DNA of 64,000 nt from Nodosilinea sp. PGN35. Lineage in GTDB: Bacteria; Cyanobacteriota; Cyanobacteriia; Phormidesmidales; Phormidesmidaceae. The number at the start of each line of letters is the position of its first letter. Within the stretch, counting starts at the first letter, position 1. Positions 44,855 to 54,203 of the stretch are shown one piece after another. A program made the translations under genes and the position numbers. The notes beneath the pieces were generated by a model. It was not told the DNA's origin. It saw nothing but the letters and a program-made list of their open reading frames with translations, and ran no database searches. Location: the NCBI RefSeq assembly GCF_029109325.1, contig NZ_JAQKQJ010000013.1, forward strand, positions 1-64,000, read 5' to 3'.

Positions 44855-44986
44855 CTAGCGATGGGGTTCTTCTACCGGAATAGGAATCAGGTCAGGCTCT
44901 GCTTGATGCTCAGGGCCAAATAGAGCTTCAATCACTCTATCCACCCAGTCGCGCAGTTTTTCGAGAGCCTTTTCGATGTAGTCCAT
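44855..44986 (-). CDS. 43-residue amphipathic small protein
   Basis: A short gene missed by length filters: MDYIEKALEKLRDWVDRVIE followed by ALFGPEHQAEPDLIPIPVEE and PHR. The first 24 residues form an amphipathic helix suited to membrane or protein docking, and the rest is Pro/Glu-rich. AAGGAG lies about ten bases before the ATG. It stands alone between aroQ and cinA on the same strand. The composition is not what random DNA gives, and I recall similar small cyanobacterial proteins, but no function. Confidence 0.62.
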   Translation of the reverse strand: MDYIEKALEKLRDWVDRVIEALFGPEHQAEPDLIPIPVEEPHR

Positions 44987-45116
44987 TAGGGCAAAACTCC
45001 TTACTGGCACATGCCACCCTGGTTGCTCTTACCTAAACCCGGCCCTAGGCCAGACGGGGGCTGCATTCATCCATAATTACATAATAGCCATTTGAAGCAA
45101 ATGATCAACCTAGCCG

Positions 45117-46472
45117 TTACAGCAGGTTGCGCCGCAGCGCATCGAGGGCAGAGAGGGCGCTGAGCTGGCGCACCCAGTCGCGCCCCCGATAGCCAGAAAA
45201 CTCGTGTTTGTAGGTCAACACATCCCCCTCAGGGGTAGCCAGGCCAATATAAACTAGCCCTACGGGTTTGGTCTCGCTGCCCCCGTCTGGGCCGGCAATG
45301 CCGGTTATGCTCAAAGCCCAGTCGGTTTGCAGCAGGGTTTTGACGCCTGAGGCCATTTGCTCGGCCACGATGGCACTCACCGCTCCCTCCTGCTCTAAAA
45401 CAGCGGCATCCACCTTCAGCAGATTGACTTTAACCCGGTTGTCGTAGGCGATCACGCCGCCGTAAAAGTAGGCGGAACTGCCCGCAACATTGGTCAGGAG
45501 CTGCCCTAGGCCCCCACCGGTACAAGACTCGGCCACGGCTACGGTGTGCTGCCGCAACCGCAGTAGTCTGCCAACTACCGCAGCCAATGAGTCGTCATCG
45601 GTACCGTAGCAGTCATCGCCCACTAGCGCTCGAATGCCCGCTTCGACCGGCTCAATTTTGGCCAAAGCAGCGGCGGTAGAGTCGGCCTGGGCGCTAATTC
45701 GCAGCTTGGCCTCCCCTTTGCTGGCGTAGGGGGCGACCGTGGGGTTGCCCTGGCTGAGGTAAGCCGCGACCTGCTCGGCTAGAGCCGATTCACTAATGCC
45801 CCAAAACCGCAGCATGCGGCTGACAATGGTGGTCGTTACCCAGCCTTGGGCGCGCAGGTAGGGTACGGCGGTCTCTTTCCACATGGCCTGCATTTCTCGC
45901 GGCACACCGGGAAAGGTCATCAGGGTGAGGCCGGGCCGGGGCGACCAGATGATGCCGGGGGCAGTGCCCTGGGGATTTGGGAGCACCGTGGCTCCCTCAG
46001 GCAGCAGCGCCTGTTTGCGGTTGCTGGGAGGCATCACCCGACCCCGGGCGGTAAATTTGGCCTCTATGTCAGCGACCAGGTCGGGGTGCTCGACCAGGGG
46101 AGCCCCAAATAGGTCGGCCAGCGTCTCTAGGGTAAGGTCGTCGGGGGTGGGGCCAAGGCCGCCGGTAAAGAGCAGCAGTTGGGAGACTGACCCGGCTGCC
46201 GGGGTTGGAGCGGTGACGGCTCCATGCGGCGACGCGAATCGCTCGGCAGCCGTGAGCACAGCCTGCTGAATGCGGGCGGGGTTGTCGCCCACTACGGTCT
46301 GGTAGTAGTGGGCGATTCCTAAACTGGCCAGTTCCCTGGCGAGAAACTGGGCGTTGCTATTGAGAATATCCCCCAGCAGCAGTTCGGTACCGACACAGAT
46401 GATCTCGGCGTGTTGAATAGCCGTCGGTAAAGTCTCAGGCTCAGAATGCTGAAAGGCTGGACTCTGGTTCAT
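45117..46472 (-). CDS. cinA: CinA-family nicotinamide-nucleotide amidohydrolase
   Basis: The protein has an N-terminal molybdopterin-binding-like domain (AEIICVGTELLLGDILNSNA, FTGGLGPTPDDLT) and a C-terminal CinA deamidase domain (VAVAESCTGGGLGQLLTNVA, SAYFYGGVIAYDNRVK, GIAGPDGGSETKPVG). The deamidase recycles NMN to nicotinate mononucleotide. The start MNQSPAFQHSEPETLP, preceded by GAAGGAT, is chosen over an ATG 49 codons upstream. The length is 451 residues. It is divergent from the glycosyltransferase gene. Confidence 0.94.
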   Translation of the reverse strand: MNQSPAFQHSEPETLPTAIQHAEIICVGTELLLGDILNSNAQFLARELASLGIAHYYQTVVGDNPARIQQAVLTAAERFASPHGAVTAPTPAAGSVSQLLLFTGGLGPTPDDLTLETLADLFGAPLVEHPDLVADIEAKFTARGRVMPPSNRKQALLPEGATVLPNPQGTAPGIIWSPRPGLTLMTFPGVPREMQAMWKETAVPYLRAQGWVTTTIVSRMLRFWGISESALAEQVAAYLSQGNPTVAPYASKGEAKLRISAQADSTAAALAKIEPVEAGIRALVGDDCYGTDDDSLAAVVGRLLRLRQHTVAVAESCTGGGLGQLLTNVAGSSAYFYGGVIAYDNRVKVNLLKVDAAVLEQEGAVSAIVAEQMASGVKTLLQTDWALSITGIAGPDGGSETKPVGLVYIGLATPEGDVLTYKHEFSGYRGRDWVRQLSALSALDALRRNLL

Positions 46473-46622
46473 GGAACATCCTTCGGGGGAGAACCCGGCG
46501 GTGAGATGGCCGAGGCGCAATAGTGTCATTATGACCATGGCGGGGTAGCCAGGGAAAGCCCTCGGGGCCTGTTGGTGTCCTTGGGTGGGTTGTGGGTTGG
46601 TTGTTGCAAAGGGAGACACCCG

Positions 46623-48359
46623 ATGGCAGGTTGGAGCGAGGGGAAGAGGCTGGCGCTGAGCGATCGCAAACCGAGCTGGGCTCCTGGGCTATTGGCCTTG
46701 GTGCTGGGGGGGTTGCTCTACCGAGCGATCGTGGCGGTCTGGCTGTTTCCAGGGTTTGACGAAGCCTACTACTATCTCTACAGCCGCTACCTGAGCCTGA
46801 GCTATTTCGACCATCCGCCCATGGTGGCTCTCACTACCGGGCTGGGCTGGTGGCTCACAGGAGTCATCTCACCGTTTACCATTCGCCTGGGGGCCCTGGT
46901 ACTCTACTGTTTCAGCCTGGGGCTGTTGTACCTGGCGGCAACACGGCTGTTTTCAAGAGCGGTGGGGCAAATGACGGTGGCCATTGTCACGCTGATACCG
47001 CTGTTTGCCATTGGCTTCGGTATTCTCACCTCCCCCGACAACGGGCTGATTTTTTTCTGGAGCGCCACCCTGCTGGTCGCCGCCTGGGAATTTTTTCCCC
47101 AGGACAACCGACTTGAAGACCCCAGGGAAATGAAAGTGACCTACGGGCCCACCTGGCGCGTTGTGTTGCTGGGGCTGACGGTGGCCCTGGCGGGGTTGAG
47201 TAAGTACCACGGCTTTGTCCTGGGCGTTAGTCTGGTGGGGTTTTGTGCGGCCTACCGGCCCTACCGAGCGGCGCTGCGATCGCCCTGGACCCTGCTAGCC
47301 CTACTTGTCTTTCTGCTCACGCTCTTTCCCCTGTGGTACTGGAACAGCCAGAACGACTGGATTTCCTTTCGCTTTCAGCTGGGCATGCGGTTTGACGGCA
47401 CCGCGTCCCCCAGCGGGTTTAGCCTGGGGCAGATGGTGGGCTACTGGCTGCTGTCAAACGTCTATCTGTTTCCGCTAATTGGCTTCCCGCTGTGGTGGGT
47501 AGCGGCGCGCCAGGGTACCAAGCAGGCGCTGTTCTGGCGTTCTCCCAATCGGAGCAACAGCGAAGTTCAGGAGCACTACAAGCGGGGGCTGGTGCTGTGG
47601 CTGTCGCTGCCGATCATGCTGCTGTTTACCCTACTGGGGGGCAAGCAGCAGATTTTGCCCGCCTGGCCGGCCCCCGGCTACTGGGGTATGGTAATTTTGC
47701 TGTCCGCTCAGGTGCTGGTCTGGCAGCAGCATCGTCCCCGCCTGATGCGGCGCTGGCTGTGGGGTTCCGGACTGTTTTTGGGCTCTCTTTCGGTGGTGGC
47801 GCTGCTGCACCTACAGCTGGGCGTGCTGCAAAAGCCCAGCACCTACGCTCTTTTTGGGGGGCTATTGCCCGTTGATCAGGATGGATCCACAGAACTGATC
47901 GACACTAGTCAGCTCCAGCGGCAGTTTGCCAGCAATCCAGAAATCCAAGCTGCCCTCAGGGAGGTGGGGTTTGTCTTCACCAACGAGTACTACCTGGGAG
48001 GCTACTTTGCCATGGCCATTCATCCCCTAGTCGATCTGCCAGTGACCGCCTTTAGCCAGGATCCGCGCGGGTTCGCCTTCTGGTTCGATCCCCAGGAATG
48101 GATCGGCAAAGATGCGCTCTACATGACGCTCGATCGCTTCGCCCAGGACGACACCCTAGTTGAGGGCTATCGCCCTTTGTTCGACAGCATGGAACCTCTG
48201 GCTACCGTGCCGATCATGCGGGGCGGCGAAGTGACCGAGACAATTCACCTGTACCGCGCCAACGGTTTGCGGCAGACCTACCCATACCCCTACGGCCCCT
48301 CAGCGGGTGCGCTGCCGCAGTCGCCAGCCGGTGTAGCTGAGCAGGGCCGTGGCGGCTAG
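46623..48359 (+). CDS. GT39-type membrane glycosyltransferase (ArnT/PMT-like)
   Basis: A 578-residue polytopic protein of the GT-C fold that uses a polyprenyl-phosphate sugar donor. The acidic motif after the first helix (FPGFDEAYYYLYSRYLSLSY, FDHPPMVAL) is typical of PMT_2/ArnT-like enzymes. About eleven hydrophobic segments follow, and the soluble end (FVFTNEYYLGGYFAMAIHP) faces the periplasm. The start follows agggagacacccg. Its last 60 bases overlap the convergent WecA-like gene. It may glycosylate lipid, polysaccharide or protein in the cell envelope. Confidence 0.88.
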   Translation: MAGWSEGKRLALSDRKPSWAPGLLALVLGGLLYRAIVAVWLFPGFDEAYYYLYSRYLSLSYFDHPPMVALTTGLGWWLTGVISPFTIRLGALVLYCFSLGLLYLAATRLFSRAVGQMTVAIVTLIPLFAIGFGILTSPDNGLIFFWSATLLVAAWEFFPQDNRLEDPREMKVTYGPTWRVVLLGLTVALAGLSKYHGFVLGVSLVGFCAAYRPYRAALRSPWTLLALLVFLLTLFPLWYWNSQNDWISFRFQLGMRFDGTASPSGFSLGQMVGYWLLSNVYLFPLIGFPLWWVAARQGTKQALFWRSPNRSNSEVQEHYKRGLVLWLSLPIMLLFTLLGGKQQILPAWPAPGYWGMVILLSAQVLVWQQHRPRLMRRWLWGSGLFLGSLSVVALLHLQLGVLQKPSTYALFGGLLPVDQDGSTELIDTSQLQRQFASNPEIQAALREVGFVFTNEYYLGGYFAMAIHPLVDLPVTAFSQDPRGFAFWFDPQEWIGKDALYMTLDRFAQDDTLVEGYRPLFDSMEPLATVPIMRGGEVTETIHLYRANGLRQTYPYPYGPSAGALPQSPAGVAEQGRGG

Positions 48360-49358
48360 GGCATAGACCAAACCACTGGGCATACCGGCAAAGGCCAGGG
48401 CTAAACTGCCCGCCCACAGCGTTAACACATAAATAAACAGCACTGTTACTCGGTGAGATAGCCCCGCCTGGAGCAGACGGTGGTGCAGGTGGCGCTTGTC
48501 GGCCACAAAGGGAGACTTGCCCGCCCGCAGGCGATCGAGAATCACCGCCGACATGTCGAGAATCGGCACCGCCAGAATGAGGTAAGGGAGCAGCACCGCC
48601 GCTGTGGTCACCGTTTTCACCAGGCCAATCACCCCCACCGCCGCCAGGGTAAAGCCCATAAAGTATGCCCCGCCGTCGCCCATAAAAATTTTGGCGGGAT
48701 TGAAGTTGTAGCGCAAAAACCCCAGGGCCCCACCGGCCAGGGCCGCCGCAATCAGGGCGGCCGCAGGCTGGTTCATGTAGAGACTGACCACCAGCATAAT
48801 CAGGGCGGCGATGCCCGACACCCCCGCCGCCAGACCGTCGAGACCGTCGATCCAGTTGATGGCGTTGGCCATACCCACCAGCCACAGTACCGTTACTGGC
48901 AGGCTGATGAAGTCGGGCAGCTGCGTCAGTCCGTAGAAGGGAATGGTGAGAAAGTCGATGCTCACGCCCACGTACCAGGCCATAGTGGCTACCACCGCCT
49001 GCATAAACAGGCGGCTGAGGGGCGATAGGCCAAACAGATCATCGGTGAGGCCGATGAGAAAAAACGCTAGCCCGCCGAGGGTAACTCCCCAAATTTGAAA
49101 CTCCTGGGGGGGAGCTAGATGGGCTCCGGTGGCGTCAATAAAGCCCCCCAAAGACCACACGGCCAGCAGGGCCAACAGCGTACCAATAAAAATTGACACC
49201 CCGCCCAGCCGCACCATGGGTTTGTCGTGTACCTTACGTTCGCCGGGCTGATCGACTCGTCCGCTTTTCAGGCCGATGCGGCGCACGATGGGTGTTGTGC
49301 CCAGCACCACCGCGGCGGAGATACCAAAAGCCAACACGTGATACAGATAAAACGGCAT
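48300..49358 (-). CDS. WecA/MraY-type polyprenyl-phosphate sugar-1-phosphate transferase
   Basis: The 352-residue polytopic enzyme transfers a HexNAc-1-phosphate to undecaprenyl phosphate at the plasma membrane, the first step of surface polysaccharide or glycan synthesis. Signature segments are KVHDKPMVRLGGVSIFIGT, LTDDLFGLSPLSRL (DDx), NAINWIDGLDGLAAGVSG, FMGDGGAYFMGF and DKRHLHHRLL, which together identify the WecA subgroup rather than MraY. It is convergent with the GT39-type gene, overlapping 60 bases; both may serve the same glycan pathway. Confidence 0.92.
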   Translation of the reverse strand: MPFYLYHVLAFGISAAVVLGTTPIVRRIGLKSGRVDQPGERKVHDKPMVRLGGVSIFIGTLLALLAVWSLGGFIDATGAHLAPPQEFQIWGVTLGGLAFFLIGLTDDLFGLSPLSRLFMQAVVATMAWYVGVSIDFLTIPFYGLTQLPDFISLPVTVLWLVGMANAINWIDGLDGLAAGVSGIAALIMLVVSLYMNQPAAALIAAALAGGALGFLRYNFNPAKIFMGDGGAYFMGFTLAAVGVIGLVKTVTTAAVLLPYLILAVPILDMSAVILDRLRAGKSPFVADKRHLHHRLLQAGLSHRVTVLFIYVLTLWAGSLALAFAGMPSGLVYALAATALLSYTGWRLRQRTR

Positions 49359-49677
49359 CTCACTCCCCTCTATGGTTGGAGAACTTTTCTCCCGGCAAGC
49401 CGCCTTAGCAGCCCAGGCCTATTCCAGTGAACTAGTTCTTTGGCCATCGTTAACAGACCGGGGCCGCCCCTGGGGGCCGCCCTGAACCGAGGCCGACCAA
49501 GCCAAAGGGTATTTTGGCTCGAAACAGTCCATAGGATAGGTCGAGTCTCGCTAAATAGGCAAAAACTCCATGCAATTATGACAGATCATTAAGGGGGAAC
49601 CCTAACTTTCTGCGGTTTGACATGGAGTTTGCGCTTGACCCAAGGGGTAAAGGCTCGTTCGAGGCCGTGTCTGGCCC
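49359..49677. other. intergenic region with spaced inverted repeat
   Basis: No gene is seen between glyA and the WecA-like gene. aaactccatg (49563-49572) and catggagttt (49621-49630) are perfect inverse copies 48 bases apart. An AT-rich stretch lies between them. It may hold the promoter of the WecA-like gene and a fold at the end of the glyA transcript. Confidence 0.4.
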
Positions 49678-50979
49678 CTAAACCAGGGCCGGCACTAGCC
49701 CGCCGAGGTGGGCGTAGAGGGGGAAGCGATCGCACAGTACCGCTACCCGCCGCCGGCACTGCTCGACTATGGCGGCATCTTCGGGGTTGAGCAGGCGATC
49801 GGCAATAACGTCGGCAATTTCGCTAAACTCGGCCTCACCCATGCCCCGGGTGGTCATGGCCGGAGAGCCCAGGCGCAGACCGCTGGTAACAAAGGGCGAC
49901 TCGGGGTCGTAGGGCACGGTGTTTTTGTTGGCGGTGATGTTGACCTCACTGACCAGCTGATCGGCCCGCTTGCCGGTCATGCCGATGGAGCGCAGATCGC
50001 ACAGCACCAGGTGGTTGTCGGTGCCGTCTGAGACGACTTTGATGCCCCGCTGTTGCAGCTGAGCGGCCAGCCGCTGGGCGTTGGCAATTACCTGGGCGGC
50101 GTAGGTGCGAAACTCGGGCCGGAGGGCTTCGCCAAAGGCCACGGCCTTAGCGGCGATCACGTGCTCCAGGGGGCCGCCCTGGCTGCCGGGAAACACTGCT
50201 TTGTCAAACTTTTTGCCCAGCTCACCGTCGCGGGTGAGAATCAGGCCGCCGCGCGGCCCGCGCAGGGTCTTGTGGGTGGTGGTGGTGACCACATCGCAGT
50301 GGGGCAGAGGGTTGGGGTGCAGGCCCGCCGCCACCAGCCCGGCGATGTGGGCGATATCGGCCATCAGGTAGGCCCCCACTTCATCGGCGATGGCGCGAAA
50401 CTTCTCAAACTCAATGGTGCGGGGATAGGCCGAATAGCCGCAGATGATCAGCTTAGGACGGTGCTCCAGGGCCAGGGCGCGGATTTGATCGAAGTCGAGC
50501 TGCTCGGTGTCGCGGCTGACGCCGTACTGCACGACCTTAAACCACTTGCCCGACACGTTGACCGGCGAGCCATGGGTGAGGTGGCCACCGTGGGAGAGAT
50601 CCATGCCCAGAATGGTGTCGCCCGGCTCCAGCAGGGCCAGAAACACTGCAAAGTTGGCCTGGGCTCCGGAGTGGGGCTGTACGTTGGCATGGGCGGCACC
50701 GAACAGCTCTTTGGCGCGATCAATCGCCAGCTGTTCGGCCTCATCCACAAAGGCACAGCCGCCGTAGTAGCGCTTGCCGGGCAGCCCCTCGGCGTACTTG
50801 TTGGTCAGCACCGACCCCTGGGCCGCCAGCACCGCCGCCGAGGTAAAGTTTTCGCTGGCAATCAGCTCCAGGTGATCGCGCTGGCGCTGCAGCTCGCGCT
50901 GCAAAATGCTGGCCAGCAGCGGATCGGACTCTTGCAGAAAATCAAAGTTAGTCTGAGGCACGGGCAAGGCTCCCAACAA
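49678..50979 (-). CDS. glyA: serine hydroxymethyltransferase
   Basis: GlyA interconverts serine and glycine with tetrahydrofolate, using PLP, in the cytosol. The PLP lysine is in DVVTTTTHKTLRGPRGG. LIASENFTSAAVLAAQGS, VLTNKYAEGLPGKRYYGGC and DLSHGGHLTHGSPV are all present. The length of 433 residues fits. It stands alone, with its promoter in the stretch before crtB. Confidence 0.98.
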   Translation of the reverse strand: MLGALPVPQTNFDFLQESDPLLASILQRELQRQRDHLELIASENFTSAAVLAAQGSVLTNKYAEGLPGKRYYGGCAFVDEAEQLAIDRAKELFGAAHANVQPHSGAQANFAVFLALLEPGDTILGMDLSHGGHLTHGSPVNVSGKWFKVVQYGVSRDTEQLDFDQIRALALEHRPKLIICGYSAYPRTIEFEKFRAIADEVGAYLMADIAHIAGLVAAGLHPNPLPHCDVVTTTTHKTLRGPRGGLILTRDGELGKKFDKAVFPGSQGGPLEHVIAAKAVAFGEALRPEFRTYAAQVIANAQRLAAQLQQRGIKVVSDGTDNHLVLCDLRSIGMTGKRADQLVSEVNITANKNTVPYDPESPFVTSGLRLGSPAMTTRGMGEAEFSEIADVIADRLLNPEDAAIVEQCRRRVAVLCDRFPLYAHLGGLVPALV

Positions 50980-51466
50980 TCGACAGAACTACACGGACAA
51001 AGGGAATCGTGAACGGGTGGCCCGCGGTGCACCTCCCCCAGAGCCTCCTCCCCCAGGACAGCTGATGAAGCTCATCCCCACGATTTACCCAGCGCTCAGA
51101 CCCTGCCCACAACGCATTTGCACCAGAGCATTACTGCCCTCACAGTGTGGGTTTGAGAAGGCACTATCGGGTGCCTGAGCAATTGAGCAGTTTCAATACG
51201 CAGTCTATTATCTTATCTGGACGGCCTTGAATTGGGTAGGTTCGTCGCCCTAACGGCCGACTCTCGTCGGGCACAAATTCAGAATTTACGGGCAAATGTT
51301 ACGGATTGCAACATATAATCTTTAGGGACGGCAGGGGCAAGCGTTGCTCGGAGAATGGGCCGATTTCAACTGTTTTGCCAAAGTTGGGTGCAGTTGTGAG
51401 AGGCTAGATTAAGCAGAATTGCCTGTAGTCGGTTTGAGATTTATATTCTCCAGGTTTGGGTCATTA
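50980..51466. other. divergent promoter region of glyA and crtB
   Basis: This region of about 490 bases holds the start regions of glyA (minus) and crtB (plus). A good -10 for crtB is at 51314-51319. No gene or riboswitch was recognised. Confidence 0.5.
51314..51319 (+). promoter_or_regulatory. putative -10 box of crtB
   Basis: A perfect TATAAT lies in acatataatctttagg, about 150 bases before the crtB start. The position 17 bases upstream does not resemble a good -35 (ggcaaa), so an activator may be needed. Confidence 0.4.
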
Positions 51467-52393
51467 ATGCTGCAACTGACGGATTCTCCCCCCATCCAAT
51501 CCCTCTCCTCCGTTGAGGATGCCTACGAGGTGTGTCGGCGCGTCACGGCGAAGTATTCCAAGACGTTTTACACTGGCACCATGCTGATGGCCCCCGCCAA
51601 GCGGCGCGCCATCTGGGCCATTTACGTCTGGTGTCGTCGCACCGATGAACTGGTAGATGGGCCCCAGGCGCAGTTCACCAGCGAGAAAACGCTGGATCGC
51701 TGGGAGGCGCAGCTGGAGTCGATTTTTGCCGGGTGTCCCGTCGATGATGAGGACGTGGCCCTAGTCGATACCCTGGAGCAGTTTCCCCTCGACATTCAGC
51801 CTTTTCGTGACATGATTGCGGGCCAGCGGATGGATTTACACCGCAACCGCTATGACACCTTTGAAGAGCTGGAACTGTACTGCTACCGGGTGGCGGGCAC
51901 CGTCGGACTGATGTCAACCACGGTCATGGGCATCGATACCCAGCTACAAACCGCCCCCTGGAGCCAGCAGCAAAACCTTGACCCCACCCCCCAGGCGATC
52001 GCCCTGGGCATTGCCAACCAGCTCACCAATATCTTGCGCGACGTGGGCGAAGATGCCCGCCGAGGCCGCATCTACCTGCCCCTGGCCGACCTGGCCGCCT
52101 TCGACTACACCGAGGCCGACCTGATGGCTGGGGTGGTAGACGATCGCTGGCGAGCCATGATGGCCTTTCAAATCGATCGCGCCCGTCGGTTCTATGCCGA
52201 GGCCGAGAGCGGCATAGGGCTGCTCAGCGAAGACGCTCGCTGGCCCGTGTGGTCGGCTCTGGCCCTCTACCGCCAAATACTGGACGTGATTGAAGAAAAC
52301 GGCTACGACGTGTTTAACCAGCGCGCCTACGTGCCCTCCCTGCGCAAGCTGCTGACCCTGCCAGGTACGCTGCTAAAGGCTCGGGTGCTGTAA
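51467..52393 (+). CDS. crtB: phytoene synthase
   Basis: CrtB condenses two geranylgeranyl diphosphates to phytoene, the first committed step of carotenoid synthesis, at the membrane surface. The two Asp-rich motifs are intact: RRTDELVDGPQAQ and NQLTNILRDVGEDARRGRIY. Preceding YSKTFYTGTMLM is also typical. The start MLQLTDSPPIQSLS gives 308 residues. In many cyanobacteria crtB follows crtP (phytoene desaturase); here crtP is not adjacent. Confidence 0.96.
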   Translation: MLQLTDSPPIQSLSSVEDAYEVCRRVTAKYSKTFYTGTMLMAPAKRRAIWAIYVWCRRTDELVDGPQAQFTSEKTLDRWEAQLESIFAGCPVDDEDVALVDTLEQFPLDIQPFRDMIAGQRMDLHRNRYDTFEELELYCYRVAGTVGLMSTTVMGIDTQLQTAPWSQQQNLDPTPQAIALGIANQLTNILRDVGEDARRGRIYLPLADLAAFDYTEADLMAGVVDDRWRAMMAFQIDRARRFYAEAESGIGLLSEDARWPVWSALALYRQILDVIEENGYDVFNQRAYVPSLRKLLTLPGTLLKARVL

Positions 52394-52614
52394 GAGTATC
52401 CCAGCCAACCATCCGCCAAGAACGCGAACTCGGCCCGGTGGGCCGCAGTTACAGGCCGAGCAAGTCTTGAGATCAAGCCCGTCGAGGTGTGGATCCTTGG
52501 GCTTCAGGGGTAGGTGCTGGGTTTTTCGGCTCCTCCGGCAGGCAATCACCTGAGTTGTTAAGATATGTGAAGGAGCCGTATTCCCCCGCTTCTCTAACTT
52601 GGCTGGAGAGTTCT

Positions 52615-53085
52615 ATGACAACCGCCGCTGCGCCTTGTGCCCAGGCACCCAACGCGACCCCTTGGAAAATCAAGTTGCTCTACGACGGCGACTGCCCACT
52701 GTGCCTCCGGGAAGTCAATTTTTTGCGAACAAAAGACGGCGGACGCGGGCTGGTTGTCTTCGTCAACATCGCCGATGACAATTACACTCCGGCAGATCAT
52801 GGCGGTGTTGACTTTGCTGCGGCCATGGGTCGTATCCATGCGGTGAAGGCCGACGGCAGCGTGATTCAAAATGTGGAGGTATTCCGTCAGGTCTACGAGG
52901 TTTTAGGCATGGGCTGGATCTACGCGCCCACCCGCTGGCCCGTTCTGGGTGCTCTGGTTGATTGGGTCTACGGCGTTTGGGCCAACTGGCGTTTGGCCAT
53001 GACTGGGCGACCCAGCCTGAAGACCATTTTGGCTGAGCGTGAGGCTCGTTTGACCGCAGGATGCGGCGATCGCTGTCGGATCTGA
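52615..53085 (+). CDS. DUF393 (DCC-type) thiol-disulfide oxidoreductase-like protein
   Basis: The 156-residue product carries the DCC signature IKLLYDGDCPLCLREVNFL, in which DxxCPLC forms a thioredoxin-like CxxC. The rest (RIHAVKADGSVIQNVEVFRQ, VYEVLGMGWIYAPTRWP) matches the DUF393 fold. It is predicted cytosolic, with possible membrane association through the WPVLGALVDWVYGVWANWRL segment. The start MTTAAAPCAQAP is preceded by ggagag. Substrate unknown. A strong terminator lies about 140 bases downstream. Confidence 0.88.
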   Translation: MTTAAAPCAQAPNATPWKIKLLYDGDCPLCLREVNFLRTKDGGRGLVVFVNIADDNYTPADHGGVDFAAAMGRIHAVKADGSVIQNVEVFRQVYEVLGMGWIYAPTRWPVLGALVDWVYGVWANWRLAMTGRPSLKTILAEREARLTAGCGDRCRI

Positions 53086-53222
53086 GGCCAGTCTCTGTCT
53101 GGGTTTTTCCCGAGTTCGTAGGGGTATGGTCGGGCGGTGTTCCCCAGCAGATGTAGGTTTCGATCTGGGGGTTGGCGAGGGGCCTGTGAACCCAAGATGG
53201 TGTGCGCCCAAAGTATCGCCCA

Positions 53223-53266
53223 GCCAAAGGGCCGAGCCCTGCTGTGAGGTGCCTCGGCCCTTTGGC
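53223..53266. terminator. bidirectional terminator hairpin
   Basis: gccaaagggccgag (53223-53236) and ctcggccctttggc (53253-53266) are perfect 14-bp inverse copies with a 16-base loop. It lies between the convergent DUF393 and DUF2973 genes. The T-tract is weak on both strands. Confidence 0.7.
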
Positions 53267-53304
53267 GAACATTCTGCTTGGCAAAAAATGCTGGCGAAGT
53301 AGCC

Positions 53305-53631
53305 CTAGCGCTCCGACTCGGAACTGCTGTCCTCTGGCTCGTCGAGAGATCCGCCAGTGCCGTCGTAGAGGGCGTCGAGCTGCTCGCGAGCATCTTTAAC
53401 GGAGATCGAGCGCATGACCAGCAGCGGTTCGCGAATGACCTGGCCATCTTGGTCTAGCAGCTCGGGGTGAGGTGCTGGGCGAGCACCGGAGGTAGCCTGC
53501 TGACCGCTGTAAGAGCGAGACGACTGAGGATTGCGGGCGTTACCGCCGAGGAGAATCAGATTTCTGACCAGATTTGCGATCGCCACAATGGCCAAAACCG
53601 CGAATGCAATGATGTAAACGACGTGCCACAT
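53305..53631 (-). CDS. DUF2973 cyanobacterial membrane protein
   Basis: The 108-residue product has one N-terminal helix (MWHVVYIIAFAVLAIVAIAN, LVRNLI), then a polar linker. The conserved block HPELLDQDGQVIREPLLVMR and SISVKDAREQLDALYDG is the DUF2973 hallmark, found almost only in cyanobacteria and of unknown function. The tail is acidic and Ser-rich. Confidence 0.85.
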   Translation of the reverse strand: MWHVVYIIAFAVLAIVAIANLVRNLILLGGNARNPQSSRSYSGQQATSGARPAPHPELLDQDGQVIREPLLVMRSISVKDAREQLDALYDGTGGSLDEPEDSSSESER

Positions 53632-53746
53632 AGCTGCTGTCCTCTGGGCTGCTGTCTCTTTCGACCTTTGCCTGTACTGACTTTAACGCGTTTCTGGCCT
53701 TCGTGCTTCGCCCGACCAAAAACTCAAATCTTCGCCTGCTGGATCT

Positions 53747-54013
53747 CTAGTTTAACCAGAATTCATCGACCTCTGGCTTCGGTGCTATGGCATTGAGCGG
53801 CTGCCAACCGGGCTGCCACAGGGAGCGATTCTTGAGCTGTTTGGCATTGACCCACAGCCGCACCGTGGGGTCGCAGGAGGCCACCAGTTCCGCAAACACC
53901 CACTGGCCCTCCTGCTTGCGGTTGGTCACCTGAAAATGTCGCCAGCCTTCGGTTTTTTGGCGGGCCGTCCATTTAGAGCCGAGGAGGTGGGGATACTTCT
54001 GCTTGCGGGGCAT
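53747..54013 (-). CDS. Trp-rich TIGR02450-family protein
   Basis: The 88-residue product begins MPRKQKYPHLLGSKWTARQK and has regularly spaced Trp (GWRHFQV, GQWVFAEL, VRLWVNAKQL, LWQPGWQPL). This pattern defines the TIGR02450 family seen in cyanobacteria and marine bacteria, whose role is unknown. The extended ORF start would read intergenic DNA, so the MPRKQ start is used. Confidence 0.85.
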   Translation of the reverse strand: MPRKQKYPHLLGSKWTARQKTEGWRHFQVTNRKQEGQWVFAELVASCDPTVRLWVNAKQLKNRSLWQPGWQPLNAIAPKPEVDEFWLN

Positions 54014-54203
54014 GGTGGGGAGTGGGAAGTGAGGGAGTTTTGAATTTTGAATTTTAAGGTTTGAATTCTTCTGATATGGCAATCCAGTCTTTGCCCGTAG
54101 AGGCGAGATGGCTACCCTAGGGGTTTTCACGGTTCGTGCCGGATCGTTATACAACTCAAAACCAAGCACTCAAAACTTAAAACTCAACCCTTTGATTGCT
54201 CTT

